A stretch of 39,460 bases of DNA, from NCBI RefSeq assembly GCF_008923205.2, contig NZ_WBMS02000046.1:38400-77859 (forward strand), read 5' to 3'. Source of the DNA: Actinomadura physcomitrii. GTDB lineage: Bacteria; Actinomycetota; Actinomycetes; Streptosporangiales; Streptosporangiaceae. A program made the translations under genes and the position numbers. A model generated the notes under the pieces. The model had not been told where the DNA came from. It saw only the letters and a program-made list of their open reading frames with translations, and did no database searches. Below are positions 33,110-39,460 of the stretch, in pieces (within the stretch, counting starts at the first letter, position 1; each line of letters opens with the position of its first letter).

Positions 33110-33981
33110 CAGGACGCCTCCCTCCGTTCGGCGCGGTGGTCGTTCCAGGCCCAGGTCAGCGTGCGGCGCGCCATCACCGCCAGGGCGTGCCTGCGGTAGC
33201 CGGCGGTACCGCGCACGTCGTCGATCGGCGCGGCGGCCTCGCGGACCAGCTCGCCGAACCGCCGCGCCGCCGACTCGGAGAGCGGGCCGCGGCCGTCCCA
33301 GTCGAGCTCGTGCGAGATGAACTCCTCGGCGGCGGTCGCGCGGCGCGGCGTCGGCGCGGCGGACCCGACGCCCGTGCCGACGCGGCGCTCTTCCGGGTGC
33401 AGCGCGACCGCGAACGAGCAGACGGCGATCACCATCGCGTTCCGCGTGCCGATCTTGGAGAAGTACTGCGGGCCGGACGCGGGAGCGGTCCAGACCGCGC
33501 GGATCAGCTCGTCCGGCTCCAGCGCGTTCCGCTTCACGCCCAGGTAGAACTCGGTGGCCGGGATCATCCGGACGCCGCGCTCGGCCGACTCCACCTCGAT
33601 CACCGCGTCACCCGCCAGCAGCGGCGGATGGGCGTCGCCGGCGGGCGACGCGGCGCCGAGGTTGCCGCCGATCGAGCCGCGGTTGCGGATCTGCGGGGAC
33701 CCGACCGTCCGGGACGCCTGCGCGAGGCCCGGCAGCCGGTCCCCCAGCTCGCCGATCACCCGCGCGTACGGGACGCCGGCGCCGATCCGCATGCGGCCGT
33801 CCGCCTCGTCCCACTCGGCCAGCTCGCGGACCCGGTTCAGGTCCAGCAGCGCCGCCGGCCGGCGCACATCGAAGTTGATCTCCACCATGACGTCGGTGCC
33901 GCCCTGGACCGGCAGCGCCGCCGGCGTCTCGTGCTTCGCCTCCAGGGCGTCCGCCCAGGTCACCGGGCGCAGGAACTCCAA
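33109..33981 (-). CDS. Xanthine dehydrogenase FAD-binding subunit
   Basis: A 290-residue subunit starting LEFLRPVTWADALE, with the FAD motif ALPVQGGTDVMVEINF (residues about 21-36) and QIRNRGSIGGNLGAASPAGDAHPPLLA, plus the CO-dehydrogenase flavoprotein C-terminal domain. I place the start at a TTG (33981) preceded by GAGGGAGG; the much longer open frame upstream overlaps uricase and is not real. It lies 14 bases after uricase. It receives electrons for transfer to NAD or another acceptor. Confidence 0.92.
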   Translation of the reverse strand: MEFLRPVTWADALEAKHETPAALPVQGGTDVMVEINFDVRRPAALLDLNRVRELAEWDEADGRMRIGAGVPYARVIGELGDRLPGLAQASRTVGSPQIRNRGSIGGNLGAASPAGDAHPPLLAGDAVIEVESAERGVRMIPATEFYLGVKRNALEPDELIRAVWTAPASGPQYFSKIGTRNAMVIAVCSFAVALHPEERRVGTGVGSAAPTPRRATAAEEFISHELDWDGRGPLSESAARRFGELVREAAAPIDDVRGTAGYRRHALAVMARRTLTWAWNDHRAERREAS

Positions 33982-33995
33982 TGCCGCCGCCTCCC

Positions 33996-34862
33996 TCAGG
34001 TCCAGGCGGACGGGGCGTCCGGGGCGTCGTCGGTGAGCACCGTGCCCTCGATCAGCCCGTACGGGCGGTCCGCCGCGAAGTACACCTCGTTGTCGTTGTC
34101 CATTCCGAACGGCTCCAGATCGACCAGGAAGTGGTGCTTGTTCGGCATCGACATCCGCACCTCGCACAGTTCCGGGCGTTCCCCCAGCACCCGGCGGCCC
34201 ATCGCGTAAAGCGTCTGCTGGAGCGACCGGCTGTGCGTCGTCGCGAACGCGCCGAGAAGGGCTTCGCGGGCGGCCGCGTACGACTCGTCCCAATTCGAAT
34301 CGGTGCCGCGGTGCCGCCATTGCGCCGTCACGGCCGTCGCCAATATTCGGTCGTTGGTCGGTTCGAGGGTCGTGAACTCGTCCCGGACGAAGCCGTGGAA
34401 CTCGCTGCCGGTCGAGTTCAGGACGGTCAGGTCCTTGAGGCCGGAGAGCACCGACTCGGCGCCGTCCGAGCCGTCGCTGTGGACCACCGCCGTCCGCACT
34501 TCCGTGCCGCCCCTGACGAACGAGTGCGGGCCGGTGATGCGGTCCCACTGGTACTCCTCCAACTGCACGCGGGCATGGTGAATAGTCGGCTGCGAATCCA
34601 CGAAATGCCGCGCCAGCAGCAGCCCGAACTCCTCCAGCTCCCCGATCCCGTGCTTCTTCGCGAACGCGAACACCGTGTTCTTCTGCGTGTCGGTCGTCAG
34701 CACGGCCGCGTTGTCGCCGGACAGATGCACCTCGTCCATGTCACCGGACAGGAACACCCCGACGTTCAGGTCCCGGATGCGGTGCGTCCCGCCGTCCCTC
34801 GCGACCCGGACGACGCGGATCTCCGCCTTCCCGTAGCGGTTGGGGCCGAGAACGATGGCCAT
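33996..34862 (-). CDS. Urate oxidase (uricase)
   Basis: Cofactor-free oxidase turning urate into 5-hydroxyisourate and H2O2. The 288-residue protein has two T-fold halves. VLTTDTQKNTVFAFAKKHGI has the catalytic Thr and is the best uricase signature; also LNSTGSEFHGFVRDEFTTL and SMPNKHHFLVDLEPF with the catalytic His. It is full length with its ATG at 34862, four bases after the HIU hydrolase gene. Codon use in 34260-34620 is slightly less GC-rich than neighbours. Confidence 0.97.
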   Translation of the reverse strand: MAIVLGPNRYGKAEIRVVRVARDGGTHRIRDLNVGVFLSGDMDEVHLSGDNAAVLTTDTQKNTVFAFAKKHGIGELEEFGLLLARHFVDSQPTIHHARVQLEEYQWDRITGPHSFVRGGTEVRTAVVHSDGSDGAESVLSGLKDLTVLNSTGSEFHGFVRDEFTTLEPTNDRILATAVTAQWRHRGTDSNWDESYAAAREALLGAFATTHSRSLQQTLYAMGRRVLGERPELCEVRMSMPNKHHFLVDLEPFGMDNDNEVYFAADRPYGLIEGTVLTDDAPDAPSAWT

Positions 34863-34866
34863 CGGG

Positions 34867-35181
34867 TCAGCTCCCTCGGTAGGTCGAGTAGGCGAACGGG
34901 CTCAGCAGCAGCGGCACGTGGTAGTGCCGCCCGGGATCGTCGACCGTGAAGGCGACCGTGACCTCTGGGTAGAAATCGGACAGTCCGGCGGTGTCGAACG
35001 TCAGCCGGTGCACGCCCGTGCCCGGCTCGGCGCCCCACTCCCTGACCCGCCCGTCGGCGTCGGTGCGGGCCTCGGCGACCGCCGTCCAGGTCCCGTCCGG
35101 CTCCCGCCGGTCGAGCCGGACCGCGACGCCCGCCGCCGGCAGGCCCTTCGCCGCGTCCAGCACGTGCGTGGACAGGCTCAT
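34867..35181 (-). CDS. 5-hydroxyisourate hydrolase (transthyretin-like)
   Basis: A 104-residue transthyretin-fold enzyme that hydrolyses 5-hydroxyisourate to OHCU. It starts MSLSTHVLDAAKGLPAAGVAVRL (His6), with Arg in DRREPDGTW, FYPEVTVAF, and the C-terminal tetrapeptide YRGS, the enzyme hallmark that separates it from true transthyretin. It overlaps the OHCU decarboxylase gene by four bases (ATGA). Confidence 0.96.
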   Translation of the reverse strand: MSLSTHVLDAAKGLPAAGVAVRLDRREPDGTWTAVAEARTDADGRVREWGAEPGTGVHRLTFDTAGLSDFYPEVTVAFTVDDPGRHYHVPLLLSPFAYSTYRGS

Positions 35182-35678
35182 CGCTCCCCCTCGGCGCCCG
35201 GCGCGGCGGCGAGCCTCGCCAGCCGCAGGTCGACGATCTTCGCCAGCTCGGCCCGGACGGCCGCCCGCTCGGCCGCCGCGTCGTTGCGGAGGCGTACGCG
35301 CAGCGCGGCGAGCATCTCGGCGGCGCCGAGACCGGTGGCGCAGATCAGGAAGACGTGCCCGAACCGCTCCTCGTAGGCCCGGTTGCCGTCCGCCAGCGCC
35401 GTCCGCACCTCTACCGCCGCCGCGTCCATCCCGGACTGCTCGCCCCGCGACCACGCCGCCTCCCGGCTTCCGCCGCGCAGCCGCTCGCCGATGCGGGGAT
35501 GCGCGCTCAGCGCCTCCTCCACATCGGCCCAGTCGAGGTCCGCGAGCGCCGTCGCCGACGCGGCCCGCAACTCGGCGAGGTCCGCGTAGGGGCGTCCGGC
35601 CGCGACCTCGGCCGCCCAGCGGCGGGACGCGCAGCACGCCAGCAGCCCGCCCTCCGTGACGTCGAGCCGTCCCCTCAC
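35178..35678 (-). CDS. OHCU decarboxylase
   Basis: Decarboxylates 2-oxo-4-hydroxy-4-carboxy-5-ureidoimidazoline to S-allantoin. The 166-residue protein shows ACCASRRWAAEV, the catalytic ALSAHPRIGERL segment (His), and YEERFGHVFLICATG with the conserved Glu/Phe. First gene of the nine-gene purine operon. The GTG at 35678 has GGGGAGG five bases upstream, and the longer frame beyond it is not family-like. It is divergent from pucR. Confidence 0.94.
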   Translation of the reverse strand: MRGRLDVTEGGLLACCASRRWAAEVAAGRPYADLAELRAASATALADLDWADVEEALSAHPRIGERLRGGSREAAWSRGEQSGMDAAAVEVRTALADGNRAYEERFGHVFLICATGLGAAEMLAALRVRLRNDAAAERAAVRAELAKIVDLRLARLAAAPGAEGER

Positions 35679-35853
35679 CGGCACCTCCCCGTCCGCGTCA
35701 TTGCCGCCAGTAGACACAGCAACCGCGGACCGGGTGAAGAGACAGGACGTCCGAACCGTGACCCCGCTCACGCCGGTGTTTTCGTGCGTTGCTCCAATAG
35801 CGGGTCGCCGGCCGTCGGCACACGGCCCGGCGAACGGTGGGTTAACTGGTCCC
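35679..35853. promoter_or_regulatory. Divergent promoter region of the purine operon and pucR
   Basis: 175 bases between the OHCU decarboxylase start (minus) and pucR (plus), more AT-rich than the flanks. TTAACT (35842-35847) lies six bases before the pucR ATG and no ribosome site is visible, so pucR may be leaderless. TCTACT (minus strand, about 35710) could serve the operon. PucR should act here; I cannot identify its site by eye. Confidence 0.4.
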
Positions 35854-37374
35854 ATGAAGCTGCGCGCGCTGCTCGACATGCCGGAGCTGCGGCTCGAGGT
35901 GGTCACCGGCGACGACCTGCTCGACCGGGCGATCACCTGGGTCGTCACCACCGACCTGCTGGACCCCGGCCGGTACCTCGGCGGCCGGGAACTGGTGCTG
36001 ACCGGCCTGGTCTGGCGGTCCGGACCGGCCGACTCCGAGGTGTTCGTCCGCGCGCTCGCCCGAGCCGGGGTGTCCGGCCTCGCCGCCTGGGACCTCACCA
36101 CCGGCACCGTCCCCGGCGACCTCGTCGACGCCTGCCGCCGGCACCGCATCCCGCTGTTCAAGGTCCCCGAGGACGTCGCGTTCGCGACGGTCACCGAGGC
36201 GGTCGTCCGGCACCTGTCCGGCGCCCGCGCCGCCGACCTCACCGCCGTCCTGGACCGGCACCGCCGGCTCGTCGCCGGGATGAGCGAGGGCGCCGGCCTC
36301 GGCGCCGTCCTCGACCTCGTCGGCCGCGACCTCGGCATGCGCTGCTGGGTGCTGACCGCCACCGGACGCGTCGTCGCCGGCCCGCCCGGCGCCCCCGACG
36401 GCGCCGCCCTCGCCCGCGCGTTCCTCACCGCGCCGCGGCTCCCGCACCACACCGCCGCCTCCGGCGTGTCGGTCTTCCCCGTCGCCGAGGACACCACCTC
36501 CCGCGTCGCGGACTGGTTCGTCGCCTGCGAAGGCGACCACGCCGACTGGCCCGCCGAGCGCCGCACCCTCACCACCGAACTCGCCGCGATCGCCGCGCTG
36601 GAGCGCGCCCGGCTGGACGACCGGCTCAGCGTCGAGGGACGGCTCGCGCAGGAACTCGTCCGGCTCGTGGTGTCCGCCGCGGCCGCCGACGAGATCGTCC
36701 CGCGGCTGGAGCTCGCCGGGCTCGACCCGCACGCCTCCTACGTCGCCGTCGCCGCCGCCGGACGCGGCACGCTCCGGCCCGGCGAGCTGCGCTCCGTCCT
36801 CGGCGAGGTCATCCCGGTACCGCGCCCCGTCGTCGGACTGCTGGACGAGGAGGCCGTCGCGCTCGTCCCCGTCCCCGCCGAGCCGGCCCCGGACGTCGCC
36901 TTCTCCGTCCAGACCGCGCTGGACGCGCTGGCGCCCGGACTGGCGGGCGCCGGGATCATGGTCGGGGTCAGCGGCGTCGTCGGCGCCGGCGAGCTGCGCG
37001 GCGCCGTCGACGAGGCCCGCTATGCGCGCCGGCTCGCCTCCGGACGCACCGACCCCGTGTGCGTCGTCCGGCACGACGAACTCGCCACCCACGTCCTGCT
37101 GCTCGCGACCGTCCCGGAGGACGTCCGGCAGATGTTCCAGGTGCGGCTGCTCGACCCGCTGCGCGAATACGACGAGGTCCACAAGGCCGACCTGATCCGC
37201 ACCCTGGAGACGTTCTTGCAGAACTCCGGATCGTGGACCAAGTGCGCCGAGCAGCTGCACCTGCACGTCAACTCCGTCCGGTACCGGATCCAGCGCATCC
37301 AGGACCTGACCGGCCGCGACCTGACCCGGCTCGAAGACCGCGTCGACTTCTTCCTGGCGCTCCGGCTGTCCTAG
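35854..37374 (+). CDS. PucR family transcriptional regulator of purine catabolism
   Basis: A 506-residue protein. N-terminal PucR domain (MKLRALLDMPELRLEVVTGDDLLDRAITWVVTTDLLDPGRYLGG, residues 1-about 120), a central GGDEF-like CdaR module, and the C-terminal PucR helix-turn-helix: LIRTLETFLQNSGSWTKCAEQLHLHVNSVRYRIQRIQDLTGRDL. Family members sense purine intermediates. It is divergent from the purine operon and very probably its regulator; activator or repressor cannot be told. The TAG stop is in a CTAG shared with the convergent NIPSNAP gene stop. The start is by homology. Confidence 0.93.
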   Translation: MKLRALLDMPELRLEVVTGDDLLDRAITWVVTTDLLDPGRYLGGRELVLTGLVWRSGPADSEVFVRALARAGVSGLAAWDLTTGTVPGDLVDACRRHRIPLFKVPEDVAFATVTEAVVRHLSGARAADLTAVLDRHRRLVAGMSEGAGLGAVLDLVGRDLGMRCWVLTATGRVVAGPPGAPDGAALARAFLTAPRLPHHTAASGVSVFPVAEDTTSRVADWFVACEGDHADWPAERRTLTTELAAIAALERARLDDRLSVEGRLAQELVRLVVSAAAADEIVPRLELAGLDPHASYVAVAAAGRGTLRPGELRSVLGEVIPVPRPVVGLLDEEAVALVPVPAEPAPDVAFSVQTALDALAPGLAGAGIMVGVSGVVGAGELRGAVDEARYARRLASGRTDPVCVVRHDELATHVLLLATVPEDVRQMFQVRLLDPLREYDEVHKADLIRTLETFLQNSGSWTKCAEQLHLHVNSVRYRIQRIQDLTGRDLTRLEDRVDFFLALRLS

Positions 37375-37986
37375 AGACCGCGCTCCATCCAGGTGCGGTA
37401 GGCGACCTGCAGCGCGGCGCGGCGGTCGGCGTGGCCGAGGACGTCCACGCTGTCGACCCACTGCTCGACGGACCCGATCCCCGCCCTCAGCCCGGCGACC
37501 TCCGGGTCCCCCAGCGCGAGCGCGTCCGGCCCGTACAGCGGAACGACCTCGTCCAGCATCACCCGCTCGGCCTCCGCGAGCCGATCGCCGAACGACCACA
37601 GGAACGCGAAGACCACACCGTCCGGGTCCGGCGCCCCGACCGGCGGCCGCGGCCCCCGGCTCGGGGACCGGACGCAGCGGCCGCAGGAGCCGCGCGTCCG
37701 ACGAATCCAGCATCGTCGCGTTCGCCTGCTCCCGATGCGCCTTCCACACGGGGCCGAAGTAGAACGCCCGCAGCGCCCTGCCCCGCTCGGCCAGATCCTC
37801 GAACGCCCGGATCCAGACGAACCTGTCCGGATCGTCCAGATCCCGGAACTGGCCGAGCACGGCCATGCCCGCCGCCTCCTGCGGCTCCACCAGCTCCCGG
37901 TCGAACAGCTCGCTCAGCTCGTCCCGCCGGCCCGGACGCAGCCTGTACTGCCGCAACTCGATCACGTCCACTGCCCCAAGCGTCAC
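37371..37986 (-). pseudogene. NIPSNAP family protein, frameshifted
   Basis: The first frame reads VIELRQYRLRPGRRDELSELFDRELVEPQEAAGM, then VLGQFRDLDDPDRFVWIRAF and YFGPVWKAHREQANATM, a typical NIPSNAP start, and then loses sense after LLRPLRPVP. The next frame resumes with GAPDPDGVVFAFLWSFGDRLAEAERVMLDEVVPLYG and ends at TAG. Removing one base from GGGG at 37663-37666 (C4 on the minus strand) restores one protein of about 200 residues. NIPSNAP proteins are small ferredoxin-like-fold proteins of unclear function. GTG starts at 37986 and 37971 are possible. Confidence 0.8.
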
Positions 37987-38046
37987 CGGCTCCCCACCCG
38001 CCGACCACCCGGCTCCCGGCCATTTCCCGCCGGATCCGGGCCAACC

Positions 38047-38958
38047 TCAGGACGTGTGGCGGACCAGCGCGGAGACGAGCACGTCCCACGTCCTCCGAGG
38101 CATCTCGCTGCCGGTGCCCGGCAGGACGACGAGCTCCGCGCCCGGGATCTCGGCGGCGAGGGCCTCGCCGTTGCCGAGCGGGAAGAACGGATCGTCCTCA
38201 CCGTGCACCACCAGGGTCGGCGCGGTGACGGAACCGAGCCGCTCGCGCCACCGGGGCCCGCAGTCCATCACGGCGAACGCCGTCCCCAGCAGGTCCCCGC
38301 GGAGCGCCTCCCCCGGGTCGCGGGACACGACGTCGGCGCGGTCGTGGATCCGCTCGATCCCCGCCCGCGCCTCCGCCTCGTCGAACCCCGCCCCGCCGAG
38401 CCGCCGCGCGTTCCCCACCATGAACTCGACGACCGACGCGCGGTCGGTCCAGTCGACCGCCGCGAGGCCCCCGAAATGCGCCATGACCTCGGGCGCGTGC
38501 TCGGGCAGGTCCGGATCGTTCGGCCCCGGCGCGGTCGGCCGCGTCGCGATCAGCGTCAGGCTGGCAACGTGCTCGGGACGGTCGAGGGCCAGCAGCTGGG
38601 CGATCCAGCCGCCCGTCCCGAACCCGACGACATGCGCGGCCTCCAGCCCATGCGCGTCCAGCACCCCGGCCGCGTCCGCCACCAGATCACGCAACGTGAA
38701 GTCCACGCCGGACGCGGCGGCTTCGTCCGCCGGGGTGTTCGGTGGGGTGGTGGTGAGGGGTGGGGCGGCCGGGGCGGATCGTCCGGTGCCGCGCTGGTCG
38801 TAGCGGACGATGAACCGGCGAAGCGCCGCCAACCGCGCGCACAGCTCGTCCGGCCAGGTGAGCATCGTGTTGCCGATGAGCAGGACGGGCGCGTCCGCCG
38901 GATTCCCGAACGTCTCCACGCACAGCGCCACACCATTGATCTTGACGAAGGACTCCAT
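38047..38958 (-). CDS. Alpha/beta-hydrolase-fold protein without catalytic Ser and His
   Basis: A 303-residue protein resembling RdmC-type esterases (FGNPADAPVLLIGN, WPDELCARLA, RYDQRGTGRS). At the nucleophile elbow, where GxSxG is expected, it has G112-F-G-T-G116, so Gly114 replaces Ser. The acid (VVHGEDDPFFP, Asp255/256) remains, but the catalytic His in the usual GxGH is Ser284 (GTGSEMP). It is thus probably not a serine hydrolase and may bind a ligand or partner. The ATG at 38958 is chosen because the domain starts there; an in-frame ATG at 38973 is possible and neither has a clear ribosome site. Upstream: a good promoter and a 95-base leader. Confidence 0.88.
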   Translation of the reverse strand: MESFVKINGVALCVETFGNPADAPVLLIGNTMLTWPDELCARLAALRRFIVRYDQRGTGRSAPAAPPLTTTPPNTPADEAAASGVDFTLRDLVADAAGVLDAHGLEAAHVVGFGTGGWIAQLLALDRPEHVASLTLIATRPTAPGPNDPDLPEHAPEVMAHFGGLAAVDWTDRASVVEFMVGNARRLGGAGFDEAEARAGIERIHDRADVVSRDPGEALRGDLLGTAFAVMDCGPRWRERLGSVTAPTLVVHGEDDPFFPLGNGEALAAEIPGAELVVLPGTGSEMPRRTWDVLVSALVRHTS

Positions 38959-39061
38959 GCAGGGACAGACCATCGCCGACGCCGTAACTCATCGCGCTCA
39001 CACCGCGCAGCAGCTTTGATCAGCCCCCCGCGGCCACGCACGCTTCGTCCGAACGCGCGCG

Positions 39062-39090
39062 AATCTAGTGCGACCACATGAGGGTGTCGG
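39062..39090 (-). promoter_or_regulatory. Putative promoter of the alpha/beta-hydrolase-like gene
   Basis: Minus-strand CCGACA (39085-39090), a 17-base spacer and TAGATT (39062-39067). Spacing is ideal and the -10 is near consensus. Transcription would start near 39055, giving a leader of about 95 bases. Confidence 0.45.
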
Positions 39091-39230
39091 TTTCCCATAA
39101 TCCATTTGGACGCCGTTCCGACGCGGTAAGTAAAGGGATGCTCGGAGAATCACAAGAGCAGTGCTCGATTGCCCACCAAAAGGGGCGCCCTGGTTCTTCG
39201 ATAGTGGCGAGCGCGGGTTCCTAAAGGGCG

Positions 39231-39265
39231 CGTGCAGGTGTTCCTCAAGCGAACGTGCAGGTGTT
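39231..39265 (+). repeat. 12-bp direct repeat with 23-base period
   Basis: CGTGCAGGTGTT occurs at 39231-39242 and 39254-39265 in gene-free DNA. Nearby, GAGCA-G-TGCTC (about 39157-39167) is a short palindrome. No coding potential is supported between 39000 and 39348. Confidence 0.55.
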
Positions 39266-39348
39266 TTTCTAGAGGGGGCACTAAAGTTCGAGTAATCGGC
39301 AAGAGGGGTGTTCGGGTGGTGGGGTGGCGCTTGCGTACGGGGCCGCCC

Positions 39349-39413
39349 CTCCAAAGTCAAGGGCGCCTTCGGCGTCGCTACGCGATGGACTTCGTCCACC
39401 CTTGACTTTGGAG
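39349..39413. repeat. Perfect cloverleaf palindrome
   Basis: Outer arms CTCCAAAGTCAAGGG (39349-39363) and CCCTTGACTTTGGAG (39399-39413) pair over 15 bp. The 35 bases between form three contiguous perfect mini-hairpins with 3-base loops: CGCC-TTC-GGCG (39364-39374), TCGC-TAC-GCGA (39375-39385) and TGGAC-TTC-GTCCA (39386-39398). No base is left unpaired between stems. GGGG-CCG-CCCC (39339-39349) abuts it. It resembles palindrome-rich actinomycete telomeres or a mobile/REP-type element; it is not a tRNA. Confidence 0.7.
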
Positions 39414-39439
39414 CCTCTGCGACCCCTGGGCAGGTGATA

Positions 39440-39460
39440 GGGGCAGGCTCCGCCTGCCCC
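39440..39460. repeat. Terminal hairpin with GCTNCGC centre
   Basis: GGGGCAGGC (39440-39448) and GCCTGCCCC (39452-39460) pair perfectly around TCC and end at the last base of the window. The centre GCTCCGC fits GCTNCGC, a motif known at the ends of actinomycete linear plasmids; GCTACGC in the neighbouring cloverleaf also fits. A competing pairing CCCCT/AGGGG (39423-39427 with 39439-39443) exists. Confidence 0.6.

Noticed and set aside
35842..37986. A 714-codon open frame on the minus strand opposite pucR
   Set aside because: Only its first part (NIPSNAP, from 37986 to about 37660) is real; the remainder is the antisense shadow of pucR.
38998..39399. A 133-codon minus-strand frame over the right-end repeats
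   Set aside because: Its composition is non-protein-like, it runs through the cloverleaf palindrome and has no ribosome site. It is probably a translated repeat, not a gene.
39349..39413. Cloverleaf read as a tRNA
   Set aside because: There is no CCA-like acceptor layout, no T-loop GTTCRANNC, and the stem is 15 bp with 3-base loops, so it is not a tRNA.
1..39460. CRISPR arrays, insertion sequences, rRNA or tRNA genes
   Set aside because: No regularly spaced repeats, transposase motifs or RNA gene signatures were seen on either strand.

Overview
The window is about 39.5 kb of very GC-rich actinobacterial DNA (GC-biased third positions, many GTG/TTG starts, ATGA-type gene overlaps). The genes suggest the order Streptosporangiales, with an Actinomadura/Thermomonospora-like organism as best guess: DUF397 genes, a two-gene clpP operon with a PopR-like regulator, a fused ChsH2-ChsH1 protein and ABC-three-component defence genes. 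This is inference from gene content; no 16S or tRNA gene is present. The left end (1-78) is homopolymer noise and the right end stops exactly at the end of a perfect hairpin, so the window may be one whole contig.

Layout. 94-4445 (minus): ergothioneine operon egtA-egtB-egtC-egtD. 4708-5967 (plus): sigma-70-like protein with a membrane segment and a long Pro/Thr/Asp tail. 5995-6735 (minus): rhomboid-like protein. 6950-9394: DHA2 drug exporter with a divergent TetR regulator. 9499-10911: glutamate decarboxylase. 10938-12222: small broken or orphan genes (frameshifted small gene, membrane protein with a damaged 5' end, orphan DUF397 gene). 12238-16906 (minus): a compact defence island with an RloA/RloB (AbiL-like) pair whose RloB is truncated, and an ABC-three-component-like trio (nuclease-like protein, small middle component, frameshifted DUF2326 ATPase). 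17076-18716: PopR/ClgR-like regulator facing two overlapping clpP genes, one of which lacks its catalytic serine. 18803-20473: short-chain dehydrogenase and divergent LysR regulator sharing a 21-bp palindrome. 20557-26290: a steroid side-chain degradation operon like the mycobacterial igr operon (fadE28, fadE29, fused chsH2-chsH1, ltp2) with a divergent KstR-like TetR and two KstR-like operators. 26687-37374: a nine-gene purine catabolic operon (OHCU decarboxylase, HIU hydrolase, uricase, three xanthine dehydrogenase subunits with an embedded 8-oxoguanine deaminase, allantoinase, allantoicase) divergent from pucR. 37371-38958: a frameshifted NIPSNAP gene and an alpha/beta-hydrolase-fold protein lacking its nucleophile and histidine. 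38959-39460: gene-free DNA with a direct repeat, a perfect cloverleaf palindrome and a terminal hairpin.

The purine operon would take guanine derivatives, xanthine and hypoxanthine through urate and allantoin to ureidoglycolate and urea under PucR. The igr-like genes would remove the last three side-chain carbons of cholesterol-type steroids under a KstR-like repressor. Four small genes are broken by one-base shifts in short homopolymer runs, which could be sequencing error or real decay. Everything here was read by eye; no database search was possible.
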